Made by a program: the position numbers and the translations under genes | Assembly: GCA_963965975.1 (NCBI GenBank) | Contig: OZ014418.1 | Span: 4,290,775 to 4,354,774, forward strand | Source: Xestospongia bergquistia | Lineage: Eukaryota > Porifera > Demospongiae > Haplosclerida > Petrosiidae | Length of the DNA stretch: 64,000 nucleotides | Reading direction: 5' to 3' | The notes under the pieces: model-generated | The model's database searches: none | The model's input: only the letters and a program-made list of their open reading frames with translations | Told to the model about the DNA's origin: nothing | Shown here: positions 43,258 to 55,784 of the stretch, one piece after another | Numbering within the stretch: the stretch's first letter is position 1 | Layout: each line of letters starts with the position of its first letter

Positions 43258-46200
43258 AATTGTCCTGTCAATTGTGTCTAATGTAACTACACAACCTACA
43301 GTGTCCTAGTATAATTTTCCCATCTACTGTGTCCTAACGTAATTGTTCAAATGTAACCATCAGGTCTACTGTGTCATAATATAACTAACTGTCTTGTCTA
43401 CTGTGACCTATTGTAACTGCCCCATCTAATATGTCATTGTGTAATTGTTCCATCTGCTGTGTCCTAATATAACTGTTCCATTTACTCTGTCCTAATGTAA
43501 GATCCTGTCTACTGTGTTGTAATGTAATTGTCCTATCTACTGTGTCCTAATTTAATTGTCCTGTCAATTGAGTCTGTTACTATGCAACCTACAGTGTAAT
43601 GTTCTGTCTAGTGTGTCCTAACAAAATTATCAGGTCTACATTGTGAAAATGTAACTATCTGTCTTGTCTACTGTGTCCTATCGTAACTATGCAACCTACT
43701 ATGTCCTGGTATAATTTTCCCATCCACTGTGTCCTAACGTAATTGTTCCAATGTAACCATCAGGTCTACTGTGTCATAATGTAACTAACTGTCTTGTCTA
43801 CTGTGTCCCATTGTAGCTGTCCTATCTATTGTGTCCTAGTATAATCAGCCCCCCTAGTGTGTGCTGATGTACCTGTTCCATTTACTTTGTTCTAATGTAA
43901 CATCCTGTCTACTGTGTTGTAATGTAGTTGTCCTATCTACTGTGTCCTAATTTAATTGTCCTGTCAATTGTGTCTAATGTTACTATGCAACCTACAGTGT
44001 CCTGGTATAATTTTGCCATCTACTGTGTCCTAATGTAATTGTTCTAATACTGTGTCCCAACGTAACCATCTGGTCTACTGTGTCATAATGTAATGTTCTG
44101 TCTAGTGTGTCCTAACATAATTATTAGATCTATGTTGTGGTATTGTAACTAACTGTCTTGTCTACTGTGTCGTATCGTAACAATCCCATCTACTGTGTCC
44201 CAGTATATTCGTCCCATCTGCTATGTCCTAACATAACTGTCCCATTTACTATGTCCTAATTGTCTACTGTGTTGTGATGTAATTGTCCCATCTACTGTGT
44301 CCTAATTTATTTGTCCTGTCAGTTGTGTCTGTTACTATGTAACCTACAGTGTAATGTTCTGTCTAGTGTGTCCTAACAAAATTATCAGGTCTACATTGTG
44401 ATAATGTAACTATCTGTCTTGTCTACTGTGTCCTATCGTAACAATGCCATCTACTGTGTCCCAGTATAATTTTCCCATCTACTATGTCCTAATGTAACTG
44501 TCCCATTTACTGTGTCCTAATGTAACGTCCTATCTACTGTTTTGTAATGCATCTACTGTGTCCTTATTTAATTGTCCTGTCTATTTTGTCTAATGTAACT
44601 ATGCAACCTACAGTGTCCTGATATAATTTTGCCATCTACTGTGTCCTAATATAATTGTTCTAACTACTGTGTCCCAATGTAACTGTCTGGTCTACTGTGT
44701 CGTAATGGAACTGTCTTGTCTGGTGTTTCCTAACATAATTATCAGGTCTACGTTGTCATAATGTAACTATCTGTCTTGTCTACTGTGACCCATTGTAACT
44801 ATCCCATCTACTGTGTGTGTAACCTAGTATAATTGACCCGTCTACTGTGTGCTAATGTAACATCCTGTCTACTGTGTTATGTAATTGTCCCATCTACTGT
44901 GTCCTAATTTAATTGTCCTGTCAATTGTGTCTAATGTAACTATGCAACCTAATGTGTCCTGGTATAATTTTCCCATCCACTGTGTCCTAACGTAATTGTT
45001 CCAATGTAACCATCAGGTCTACTGTGTCATAATGTAACTAACTGTCTTGTCTACTATGTCCCATTGTAGCTGTCCTATCTATTGTGTGCTAGTATAATCG
45101 GCCCCCCTAGTGTGTGCTGATGTAACTGTTCCATTTACTTTGTTCTAATGTAACATCCTGTCTACTGTGTTGTAATGTAGTTGTCCTATCTACTGTGTCC
45201 TAATTTAATTGTCCTGTCAAATGTGTCTAATGTTACTATTCAACCTACAGTGTCCTGGTATAATTTTGCCATCTACTGTGTCCTAATGTAATTGTTCTAA
45301 CTACTGTGTCCCAACGTAACCATCTGGTCTACTGTGTCATAATGTAATGTTCTGTCTAGTGTGTCCTAACATAATTATTAGATCTATGTTGTGATATTGT
45401 AACTAACTGTCTTGTCTACTGTGTCGTATCGTAACAATCCCATCTACTGTGTCCCAGTATATTCGTCCCATCTGCTATGTCCTAACATAACTGTCCCATA
45501 TACTGTGTCCTTATTGTCTACTGTGTTGTGATGTAATTGTCCCATCTACTGTGTCCTAATTTATTTGTCCTGTCAGTTGTGTCTAATGTAACTATGCAAC
45601 CTACAGTGTCCTGGTATAATTTTGCCATCTACTGTGTCCTAATATAATTGTTCTAACTACAGTGTCCCAATGTAACCATATGGTCTACTGTGTCGTAATG
45701 TTACTGTCTTGTCTGGTGTTTCCTAACATAATTATCAGGTCTACGTTGTCATAATGTAAGTAACTGTCTTGTCTACTGTGTCCTATTGTAACTGTCCCAT
45801 TTACTGTGTCCTAATGTAACATCCTGTCTACTTTGCTGTAATGTGTAATTGTCCTATCTTCTGTGTACAAACATAACTGTCCCATCTAGTATGTCTTAAC
45901 ATAATTGTCCCATCTGCTCTATCCTGATGTAAGTTTCCTTTCTACTGTATCCTAGCATAATTGTCTCAACTACTGTGTGATAATGTAATTGTCCTGTAAA
46001 TTCTGTCCAATGTACCTGTGTCTTAGTATAACTGTCCAGTCTTCTGTTTCCTAACGTAATTGTGCAGTCAGCTGCTAATGTAATTGTGCTGTCTACTGTG
46101 TCTTAATATAACTGTTTTGTCTACTTTTTTGTAATGTGACTGCCTCATGTCCTAATGTAATTTTGTTGTCTGCTCCTAATTTAACTGCTTGTCTACTATC

Positions 46201-46960
46201 TCCTTAGGTAATTGTCCCATCTACTGTGTCCTACTGTAATTTTCCTGTCTACTGTGTCCTAATGCATTTGTCTTGTCTATTGTAATTGTCCCTTCTACTG
46301 TCTTCTATAATGTCAATACACTGTATCCAAATGTAAATGTCCCTTCTACTGTGTTCTAATGTACTTGTCTCATCTGCTGTGTCCATGTGTAATTGTTTCC
46401 TCTATTGTGTCCTAATGTAAGTCTCTCATGTCTTAATATAATTGACCTGTCTGCTGTGTCCTAATGTAACTGCTGCTCTATTGTCTCCTAATGTATTTGT
46501 ATCATCTCCTGTGATCTAATGTCATTTTTCTATTTACTGTGTCCTAATGTATTTGTCCTGTCTACTGTGTACTAAATTAATTGTCCTATCTACTGTGTCC
46601 TTATATAATTGTCCCGTCTGCTATGTCCTAATATGACTCTTGTCTACTGTGTTCTAATGTACCTGTTTCGTCTACTCTATCCTAATGTAATCGTCCCTTC
46701 TATTCTGTCCTAACATAATTGTCTCATCTACCTATCAGTCCTGTCTAACGTGTCCTAATGTAATTGTTCCATCTGCTGTGACCTAATATAACTTTATTGT
46801 CTACGGTATGTTCGTTTAACTGTCCCATCTACTTGTCCTAATGTAATTGTTCCTTCTAAATTGTCCTAATGTAATTTTCTTTTCTAGTTTGTCCTAATGT
46901 GACTGTACTGTCTGTTGTTTTCTAATGTAGCCGTCTTCTTTACTGTGTGCTTATGTAACC
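43258..46960. repeat. Satellite A array, middle, with 1253-bp higher-order repeat
   Basis: About 3.7 kb of 28-bp satellite A. Distinct monomer variants recur in order: CATCCACTGTGTCCTAACG at 43721 and 44974 (1253 bp), with the following variants (CAGCCCCCCTAGTG / CGGCCCCCCTAGTG) at the same offset. A smaller block (ACAGTGTAATGTTCTGTCTA) recurs at 43591 and 44346 (755 bp). Periodicity is lost toward 46900. Confidence 0.93.
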
Positions 46961-47415
46961 AGCCATCCTATCTTTTCAAACTTGTTATATTGTATTAAAT
47001 CACTGGTTACTTATTGTTAGCTAGAATTGTTAATGTCCTGATATTGATTTTTTTATTATGCATGAATATTTAGCCATTTTTGATTGTAATTTATGTGCCT
47101 CAATTCATTTTTCTAAGCATGATGTTATTAACTGTTTACTTATTAAGACACATGATCATTGTTTGTTACTGTGCTTTCATTTAATGTTATATATCTAGTC
47201 ACAATAATCTGGTTGTGAGTTGTGTATATAACATTCTAACCAATGTTAGCCAACACTATATATTTCGTTATGTAGTTAGATTTTTATCTTCTAAGATGAT
47301 CTGGTCATTTTCTCTCAACTGTTACCTTGTAAGTTTGATATATTGTACATGCAATAATTTTTAATAATTATTATATTACTAGTGATCTCTTAGCTACATA
47401 ATTTAATATATACAG
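46961..47415. other. AT-rich non-coding DNA between satellite A and the micro-exon gene
   Basis: No repeat array or ORF. If the downstream gene is real its promoter should lie here; no convincing core element was picked. Confidence 0.5.
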
Positions 47416-47876
47416 CCACAACAATATAATGGTGAGTTATATATAAATTTTTAACAAAATAAACATTGTTATTTTTACATATATACACATATACAGAAAG
47501 AAAAAAATGGCTACTGGTAAGTTATACCTGATAGCAGATATTAGTATATAATAGATTTATAATCATTTAGGAACATATATTGAAGATGATGTTCCTATTA
47601 ATGGTGAGTTAGGACAAATAATGTATTTGTTTTTTTTCTATGGTTACTGCTCTATATCACGGATTATCTATCTCCTGGAGTCTCTCAGTCTCACCAACAT
47701 CTTGTAAGCTATATTAATCACTTAATGATATTGGATGTTATTAATATTAAGTAAATTTTACTTATGATATAATTCTCTGATAACTGTTGTGAAATAATTT
47801 TTTTACTATCTCTACAGTGATGTTGGTGCTTTGTTTCTACAACAAAGATGGTGATCTGAGAAGTAACAAAATTTAG
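47416..47876 (+). CDS. Candidate micro-exon gene, 38 aa, five small exons
   Basis: Exons: 47416-47431 (16 nt, untranslated), 47497-47516 (ATG at 47507 in AAAAAAATGG context), 47571-47603 (33 nt), 47689-47703 (15 nt), 47818-47876. Donors are GTGAGT, GTAAGT, GTGAGT, GTAAGC; acceptors ATACAG, ATACAG, TTTAG, CTCAG, CTACAG. All three coding introns (54, 85, 114 bp) are phase 1 and the two internal exons are multiples of three, so skipping either keeps the frame. Product: MATGTYIEDDVPIN, VSPTS, LMLVLCFYNKDGDLRSNKI. The hydrophobic LMLVLCFY follows an acidic start; no family recognised. The model is by splice consensus only and could be chance. Confidence 0.35.
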
Positions 47877-48330
47877 TCAAGAGTAACTGTAATCACAAAT
47901 ATATGTATATGCATGTCTTAACTGACAAGCCTTTATCTTAGCTTCCTAGAGCTTATTAATTTTATTTGAGTTGGTACATACATCGATATTAAGCAATTTT
48001 CTTTGCATGCTTAGACTATGCAATGAGCCTTAACGTACAGGTATAATATGATATGTCTTAATATTCTTTTTAATAGCATAGAGTATAGGTCTAGTGCATG
48101 TACTGTATAGAACTTGCCCTTATAGCTCACTCAAGGGTTAAATGTTAAAACCTACACTATAACCTTAATAGCATCCTCTATATAAAATGTATAACAGTAT
48201 TTAACCAAATCTTCTTTTAAATTATTACAGTAGAGCCAGTCAACTGTCTACAGTACTAGAATATCTTCCATCTCTAGTACTTTTAGCATTAACTTTGGTA
48301 ACCAGTACATTCCATCTTGTTATCATTAGT
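47877..48330. other. Spacer before satellite A
   Basis: AT-rich, nothing recognised. Confidence 0.5.
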
Positions 48331-50868
48331 AGTCCTCTCTACTGTGTCCTAATATAACTCTTCCATCTACTCTGTTCTAATGTGACTGTCCCATCTACTC
48401 TGTTCTAACGTAACTGTCTCATCTGCTGTGTTCTAATGTGATGGTCCCATTTACTGTGTTCAAATGTAACTGTTCTATGTACTGTGTCTTGATGTAATTG
48501 TCCCATCTACTGTTTTTTGTTGTAACTGTCCTATCTAGTGTGTCCTGATGTAATTGTCCCATCTACTGTTTTTGTTGTAACTGTCCTATCTACTGTGTTC
48601 TAATGTAACAGTACCATCTACAGTGTTCTAATCTAACTATCCTATCTACTCTGTCCTAAATTAATTGTCCCATCTACAGTGTTCTAATGTAACTTTCCTC
48701 TCCACTGTGTCCTACTGTAACTCTCCCATCCACTGCTTTCTAATCTAACTGTACCATCTACTGTGTTCTAATGTAACTGTCCCATCTTTCTAATGTAACC
48801 GTCGTATGTCCTGTATTCTAATGTAACTCTCCTGTCTACTGTGTTCTAATGTAACTCTCCCATCTACCGTGTTCTAATGTAACTGTCCTGTCTGCTGTGT
48901 CCTATAGTAACTGTCCCATCTACTGTGTTCTAATGTACCTCTCCTGTCTATTGTGTCCTAATACAACTGTCCCATCTGTTGTGTCCTAAAGTAATTTTCC
49001 CATCTACTGTGTTCTATCTTAGCTGTCCCATCTACTGTGTCCTATTGCTACTATCTACTGCATTCTAATGCAGTGGTTTCTACTGTGTCCTAATGGAACT
49101 GTTTTGTGCAATTGTCATACCTACTTTGTCGTATAGTAACTATCCCATCTACTGTGTTCTAATGTAATTCTCCTGACTATTGTGTTATAATGTAACTCTT
49201 CTGTCTATTGTGTCCTGATGTACCTGTCCATCTACTGTGTCCTAAAGTAATTGTCCCATCTACTGTATTCTAACGTAACAGTCTCATCTACTGTGTTCTA
49301 AAGCAACTATCCATTTACTGTGTTTTAAAATTGACTGTCCCATCTACTATGTTCTAATGCAACTGTTCCATCTACTATGTTCAAATGTAACTGTCCAATC
49401 TACTGTGTTCTAACCTAACTGTTCCATCTACTGTGTTCTAAAGTAACTGTCTGATCTACTACGTTTTAATGTAACCATCCAATCTATTGTGTCCTCATCT
49501 AACTGTCTGATCTAATGTGTCCAAAAGTAATTGTCCAATCTTATGTGTTCCAATGTAACTGTCCCAACTACTGTGTTCTAATGTAACCGTCCAATTTATT
49601 GTATCCTAATGTAACTGTTCCATCTACTGTGTTCTAATGTAACTGTCCCATTTACTGAGTTCTAATGTAACTGTTCTGCCTACTGTGTCGTAATGTAATT
49701 GTTGCATCTACTGTGTTTTATTGTAACTGTCCATCTACTGTGTTGTAATGTAACTCTCCCATCTATTGTGTTGTAATGTAACTGTCTTGTCTACTGTGTC
49801 CTAATTTAACTGTTCTGTCTACTATGTCCTAATGCAACAGTGCTATCTACTGTGTTCTAAAGTAACTGTCTCATCTACTATGTTCTAATATAACTGCTCC
49901 ATCTACTATGTTCTAATGTAACTCTCCTGTCTATTGTGTTCTAATGTAACTGTCCCATCTACTATGTCCTAAAGTAACTGATGTAAACTGTCCAATCTAC
50001 TGTGTCCTAAGGTAATTGTTCTATCTACTATATTCTAGCATAACTGTCTCATCTACTGTGTTCTAAGCTAACTGTTCCATCTCCTGTGGTCTAAAGTAAT
50101 TATCCAATCTACTATGCTCTAATGTAACCGTTCAACTTACCGTGTTCTCATCTAACTCTCTGATCTAATGTGTCCTAAAGTAATTTTCCTATTTACTGTG
50201 TTCCTAAGTAACTGTCCTATCTACTGTGTTCTAAGGTTTGTGTCCTAAAGTAATTGTCCCTTCTACTGTATTCTAATGTAACTGTCCTATCTACTGTGTT
50301 CTAATGTAATTCTCCTGTCTACTGTGTCCTATTTTAACTGTTCTGTCTACTGTGTCCTAATGTAACAGTCCTATCTACTGTGTTCTAATATAACTGTGTC
50401 CGGTTGACTATATTCTGATATAACTGCCCCTTCTACTGTGTTCTAATGTAACTGTCCTGTCTACTGTGTCCTATGTAACTCTCCTGTCTCTGTGTCCTAA
50501 TGTAAATGTCCCATCTACTATGTTCTAATATAACTGTCCCATTTACTGTGTTCTAATATAACTGTCCTGTTTACTGTGTCCTAATGTAACAGTGCTATCT
50601 ACTGTGTTCTAATGTAACATTCCCGTCTGCTGTGTTCTAAACTAATTGTCCCATCTCATTTGTTCTAATATAACTGTCCTATCAATTGTGTTCTAATGTA
50701 ACCTTAACATGTACTGTGTCCTAATGTAGCACTCCTATTTATTCTGTAACTGTTGTATCTACTGTGACCTAATGTAACTGTCCTTTTTATTGGATTCTAA
50801 TATAACTGTCCCATCTGCTGTGTTCTAATATAACTGTCCCTGTACTGTCTCCTGTGTCCTAATGTAAT
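48331..50868. repeat. Satellite A array, right
   Basis: 28-bp satellite A. The part from 49959 is the paralogue of 1-912; the part 48331-49958 presumably corresponds to sequence left of this window in the other copy. Confidence 0.95.
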
Positions 50869-50869
50869 T

Positions 50870-50980
50870 ATTTTAAGAATAATAGGCCATTAAATGATGT
50901 ATTTTCATCATATCAGGCCATTAAATGATGTATTTTGAGCATATTAGGCTATTAAAAGTTGGATTTTGAGCATATTAGGC
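50870..50980. repeat. 31-bp VNTR, 3 units (right copy)
   Basis: Same VNTR as 913-1178 with five fewer units. Confidence 0.92.
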
Positions 50981-52147
50981 CAAGAAGGAAGAATGAGAGG
51001 TGGAAGGGTGGGCGGACGGCAATACAGTACCACCTCCACGTGGTGTCGTCTGGAGCATCATAGATATCAAATATGATGTACTGAGAGTACTGTCAATCCT
51101 CAGCTCATTCTTTTTTAAACTGTAGTAGCTCTGTAGTTTGACTAGTAGATTCTAAAGTTTGAAATTGTGATGGCATATAATTGTATCAATACCATAGCAC
51201 ATGTGGCCAGCCTCATAATTTTAATGTTTCTTTTACAGTTATACTAAAGCCTCTTTTTTAATTGGTTTGCTTTATTCTTTGTTCTTTTTTTCCTTTTTTA
51301 ACAATTTGTACAGTTTCTGTTATTGTTGGAGAATGAAAATGCTTGTTGACACTGAATGCAAAAGGTTTCTTTGAGATATTGCCTGACCTTTGTATATTTT
51401 AAACACTATTTCAACGGCTGTTAAATAATCCAAGCCATTTCTCACTAACATACATGCTTAGCAAACATATATTGAGTCAGATGTCAAATTCAACTTGAAT
51501 GGGGTATATATATTACATATATATTAAATGTAATTGCTTACATTTTCTATAGAACCTTCCTAATTAGAGTATGTCTAAAAGCTTGTGGCAGTGAGCTATT
51601 ACAGTTCTGCGGTATATCAGCATGCTTTGCTACATAAAAGGTACAATAATATTGTGTTAGTATATTTCTTTCCTTGTTAGGATTTAACAAAATTTTACTA
51701 TCCATTTTACTTCCCTATAGCCCTATAGTGGTGTATATGGTACAGAAAAAAGCATTCTCGCTGATACACTGGTTTTATGACTGTTAAGATTAATTGGTTG
51801 TTTTAACTGATTCTTAATCACTTAGATTCCTTTTTTCCAAAGATTGTTAATTTCTCTGGAACTTTGCTGCAGTTTGTGTACTTTAACAAATGACTTCTCA
51901 GAAAAAGGATATATTATATGTGTTGTCTATTATAAACTATATAGTATAGTGCTTGCATTTATGCAATGATGAAGACACTCTTTTCAGTGGCAATTATTAT
52001 GTTACTGTTTGTGCTGTCAAGATAGTAGGATGTACCATCAAGTATATACTACAAGAACTTGTAACCTGCCCATCATGACCACTTTTTGATTTAGTCAATT
52101 TATTTGATCTTAATATGTTATTTTTGTTACATTCTCCACATAAAATT
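50981..52147. other. AT-rich non-coding segment, right copy
   Basis: Collinear with 1179-2346 with few differences by eye. The hairpin at about 51056-51077 has one broken pair. Confidence 0.7.
51966..52025 (+). CDS. 19-residue hydrophobic peptide candidate, right copy
   Basis: Identical peptide to 2164-2223, one synonymous difference. Here an upstream ATG (51961) out of frame precedes it. Confidence 0.18.
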   Translation: MMKTLFSVAIIMLLFVLSR

Positions 52148-52324
52148 TGCCATGAGGAAACTGAATCTGTATTTTAGTTTCTGTTGTTAGACGTCTTTTA
52201 AAACAAATGGTAATTACTTACAGAAATAAGACAGAGAAACATGATGGATATGCAGAATCATATTAATTTGTCTTAAAAAATGGATCATTTCAAGATAACA
52301 TCAAAAGTATACCAGTGGTCCATT
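52148..52324. other. 177-bp segment absent from the left copy
   Basis: Right copy reads AAAATT|TGCC...GTCCATT|GTATAC; left reads AAAATTGTATAC at 2341. The shared ATT at both ends suggests a microhomology deletion in the left copy, or an insertion here. No ORF, TIR or known element inside. Confidence 0.85.
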
Positions 52325-52467
52325 GTATACAGTTGTAACAGATTGCATAGTAACATTTGTTGTACACAAAGGCCAGTATCTATGAAAATTTTGTCTTTAG
52401 CTATTAAGATAATTAAACAATGGTCATTTTTTATAGTTGTGATACTACTCTACAGTATCTATTTCAG

Positions 52468-52469
<2 letters not shown>

Positions 52470-52541
<72 letters not shown>

Positions 52542-52553
52542 ATATATATATAT
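52470..52553. repeat. (TA)n microsatellite
   Basis: About 80 bases of TA with one TATGTATG interruption; the left copy has about 13. Reading frames through it (YIYIYI) are not genes. Confidence 0.97.
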
Positions 52554-52566
52554 GACTATGGTTTCT

Positions 52567-53406
52567 CATAGGCGTAGGAGGGTGGGGGCTGGAGGTGCTC
52601 AGGCACCCCCAATAATTTGGTGAGGGGTGCAGAGCACCCCCAATATAATTATTCTTCAGGTGAATTCACGTTGCCAAAGCACCAAGTTAACAGCTTAACA
52701 TTGTACACCTATACATGTAAATGTTCAGTGGTTTACAAGATGCTTGTAAAATTCAACTACAAATACATTGTAAATATTGTGACTCAGCTTCCAGTGCTCA
52801 GTTTTAGTTAACTCCTTAGCTTAGTCACCAGCAGCTGCAAAAGCAATGGCTAAAAGACTTAGACAAGCAAATCTTTTTGAAACTCTTGCCAAGAAGCGTG
52901 CAACTGATGAGATCGAGCCAAGTACTTTGCTGGAGGAATTGCCTGTGAGTGGGGACCTTTGTGATGATGAATCTGATGATATAACTGACTCTCTTGATAT
53001 AAAGAGCATTGCTAAAGAGTTTATAGCTACTAGCGAAGAACGTAGAGCTCATTTTGGAACATTTTAACAAACCACATGCATTTACACCTGTCATACACAA
53101 GTATTATACATTTAACTAATATTGTTTACGTTTAAATGTTTTCTGCATGCACATAATTGTTTAATTAGTAAAATATAAGCATTATAATTATAGTTGCTTT
53201 ACAGCAGTCACACTGCTTACACTGAAAAATAAAGCAAGATGCAATTAATTAGGTAAGTAAAGCTTATCATTATGGAACCTCAAATTGTCCTAAAAATAGA
53301 TAATAACCACACTTTGAAAGCTTCAAATTTCAAAATTTTCAGCCTGCGATTACCGTACTTCAGTGTTGATGAGCACCCCCAATAATTTTTACCCTCATAC
53401 CCCAAT
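52567..53406 (+). mobile_element. hAT/ZMYM-type DNA transposon remnant, 840 bp
   Basis: Inserted between duplicated GTTTCT (52561-52566 and 53407-53412); the left copy has the empty site at 2509-2514. The ends are imperfect inverted repeats: GGCGTAGGAGGGT versus GGGGTATGAGGGT, with a shared subterminal GGTGCTC and G-rich/C-rich runs (CACCCCCAAT three times). Such GGCGTAGG...GGGGG ends are familiar from invertebrate hAT-like elements encoding zinc-finger MYM-type transposases. The target duplication is shorter than the usual 8 bp. Internally deleted. Confidence 0.8.
52846..53067 (+). CDS. N-terminal remnant of a ZMYM/hAT-type transposase, 73 aa
   Basis: ORF beginning MAKRLRQANLFETLAKKRA, then an acidic stretch (DLCDDESDD at about 37-45) and a charged end. 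Basic residues followed by Q-x-x-L-F at 7-11 resemble the start of ZMYM1-like transposases, where a PCNA-binding-like QxxLxxFF motif is common; here the aromatic pair is incomplete. The TTF/MYM finger, catalytic core and dimerisation domain are missing, so it is a leftover frame. Confidence 0.5.
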   Translation: MAKRLRQANLFETLAKKRATDEIEPSTLLEELPVSGDLCDDESDDITDSLDIKSIAKEFIATSEERRAHFGTF

Positions 53407-53412
53407 GTTTCT

Positions 53413-54047
53413 AATCTAATGACTATCTGCAGTCAGCATTATTAGAAGTTAACAAGATGTGTTAGTATCATGTTTTAATACAAAATGGGAAGTTGCGTCA
53501 GGCAAATTCATCAAAATTATTATTATTATTATTATCATTATTATGATTGTATACAAAATAATAACATTTATATAGTTTATGAATTTTGTTTTGTGTAGAG
53601 TAGTAGAAAACTTAATAGAAACGTAGGCACTAGAGACATTTAAACTGTTAAACAGAAATTTGAAGGTTGGAAAGAGAGGGCAGATCAGTTGTCTGGTAAA
53701 ACTTAAATGCATTGAGGTTCTCTTACAACAGACGCAAAAAGACAAATAGTTTATGGAACAATCACTAAACCATCATCTTGAGGTTAGATTCTCTAAGTAA
53801 AATCACATTAATTTAATAACTTAATGTTTATTAGTTTGTTATCTTGGAAAGTAACGCTAACATCTTTAAATAGAGGAAGGTCAGAAGAAGTTAAAAAGAT
53901 CTTCAAAATTTGAGAGTTGAAATGGATGTCAGGTCTGAGAGAGGACACATACATTGGAAAGTAATGTTCAATTGACTTCCTTTCTTTGTCTTTCTTTCTC
54001 TATTGTTTGTTATACAATGTACAGTTATTAAAACTTGTTTTACAGGG
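53413..54047. other. AT-rich non-coding segment, right copy
   Basis: Collinear with 2515-3149, including the ATT trinucleotide run at about 53516-53546. No gene. Confidence 0.7.
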
Positions 54048-54170
54048 TTTGAGTCACTATGTCAGGTTGAAGGAGTTTGATGTACCTGGTGATAATTATG
54101 TTGGAAATATTGTATTAAGATGTGAAAGAAGTCACTGTAGAAGCTGATACTATTAGTGTACTGTCTAGAA

Positions 54171-54202
<32 letters not shown>

Positions 54203-54310
54203 GCCTACCTTTAATTCGCAACTCAGTACTCAACTCAGCAAATCAATGGTTAGCATTAAAAGTGATAACAAAGCTCAAGAAAGCTTTGCATTATGAAATT
54301 TCAGAACCTT
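54048..54310 (+). pseudogene. Host-gene exon relics E1 and E2, right copy
   Basis: E1 at 54048-54154 has the same 2-base frameshift as the left copy (VPGDNYVGNIVLRCE after the shift). A CT microsatellite (about 54174-54201) leads to the TAG acceptor, and E2 at 54204-54310 keeps an open frame (LPLIRNSVLNSANQWLALK). Confidence 0.5.
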
Positions 54311-54431
54311 GTTAGCATGGATGGATGGACGAATGGATGGATGGACGAATGGATGGATAGATGGACAATGGATGGATAGACAGATGAAATCAGCAATGAA
54401 GAGTGAGATAAAATATATTTTTGCTTTTTAG

Positions 54432-55711
54432 CTGACATACTTAAGAGTCATCTTCAAAGAGTAATTCAATTAAAATTAGATGCTGCTCTGGACATGATGT
54501 TTTCCCTTGTATACAAGAAATCAACAACTTAGACTCTCTTCATCTGATTTCGAGTTCTTACAACCATCACCAGATCAACCATCAGAAATGATACAATTAA
54601 CTAGTGTTGTTTTAATAAGTACGTACAGTTTTAGTTACAGTAATTTCACTAAATTGATCATGATTTTAGTTAAACTTTTATTAAATTTACAAAATGTAAA
54701 TGAATTTTAGTCATAGTTAGCATAATTGTTTTAGTTTTAGTTATATTTTGATAGTTTGCTCAAAGCTGATGAGCTTGGGACTTTGTACGATATGTCTATC
54801 TAATGCACTAAATCCTTGAACTCCTCTTGGCTTTCAACAATGCTATATGGCACACAAAAGTGCCAGCTTTTTTGGTAATCTTCTTACATTTTTCACTCTT
54901 CATATCATACATCTTTTTCCCAACACATTCTGTCAAAGACAGTTGTCTTTCAGTCTCAGAGCGTTTGTAAAGATGATGTTGCTGCTTCTAATGAGCTTTC
55001 TCATTTTTCTCCTTCTCCATTTTTTCCAGTTCCTTTAAAATATCAGGGTGGTGTTTTCTCAAATGGTTTTACAGATTACTCGTGAACTTTCCATTTACTT
55101 TGGCTCCACACTCGTGAATTTTTCCATCACCATCAATATTAAAAATACACCTGCTATAGCATTCAGCTTTATCAAAACAAAAGCAGTCCCAAATCAATCT
55201 TTGGGACGACCTAGACCCATTGTTGATTTAGAAGCACTAGCACTAGCTATCTTGACATAATGGAAGCTGAAGCATGTGCTGAATAAGTGTGACTATCAAC
55301 TATTCAAGCTCAATTAAGTATTAAATTGCTCATATCCATTGTGTAAAATTTGATGTTCACTAAAATGTCCAAGAATATTAGTTTTATTTAAAGTAAGTTT
55401 GTGCAAAATAAATTTAGTTATTTTTAGTTATAGTTAACTAAAACAACGCTACAATTAACATTACCAAATTGGATCCCTAACCCCCATGCTATGTTCTTTT
55501 ATCTCCTTCAACACCTTACCAATACATATCTCCCTCCTCAGTACACTGTATTTAAAAAGAGTCACTCCACTTCTCTTCATACTCCTCCCAATCTCTCAGA
55601 AGTTCTAAAAATGTTAATCTTACCTACTGATGTACACCAAGAGTTTCTCTATACAACTTGTAACAAGAAGAAGAGATATGTCTATATCAAACATGTACAC
55701 GTACATGTAAA
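54432..55711 (+). pseudogene. Host-gene exon E3 interrupted by hAT, right copy
   Basis: Paralogue of 3518-4858; flanks of the insertion are in phase here too (54432-54601 and 55460-55711). Ends at GTAAAGTAAGTG. KKKRYVYIKHVHV here versus KRKRYVYIKHVHV on the left. Confidence 0.55.
54602..55451 (-). mobile_element. hAT transposon remnant, 850 bp, right copy
   Basis: Same insertion as 3688-4598, target duplication CAATTAAC at 54594-54601 and 55452-55459. It has lost part of the subterminal TTTAGTTA repeats and a few bases in the transposase remnant. The BED-region remnant spans about 54745-55260 on the minus strand with the same stop after KFTSNL. Confidence 0.93.
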
Positions 55712-55784
55712 GTAAGTGTAATTATCCATTCATCTATCACTCTATTAATCTGTACATCCACTCTATTGATCCATCTATTCATAT

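Noticed and set aside
52280-52555. 91-codon ORF with a YIYIYI tail
   Set aside because: Its length comes from the (TA)n microsatellite; the start lies in the 177-bp indel.
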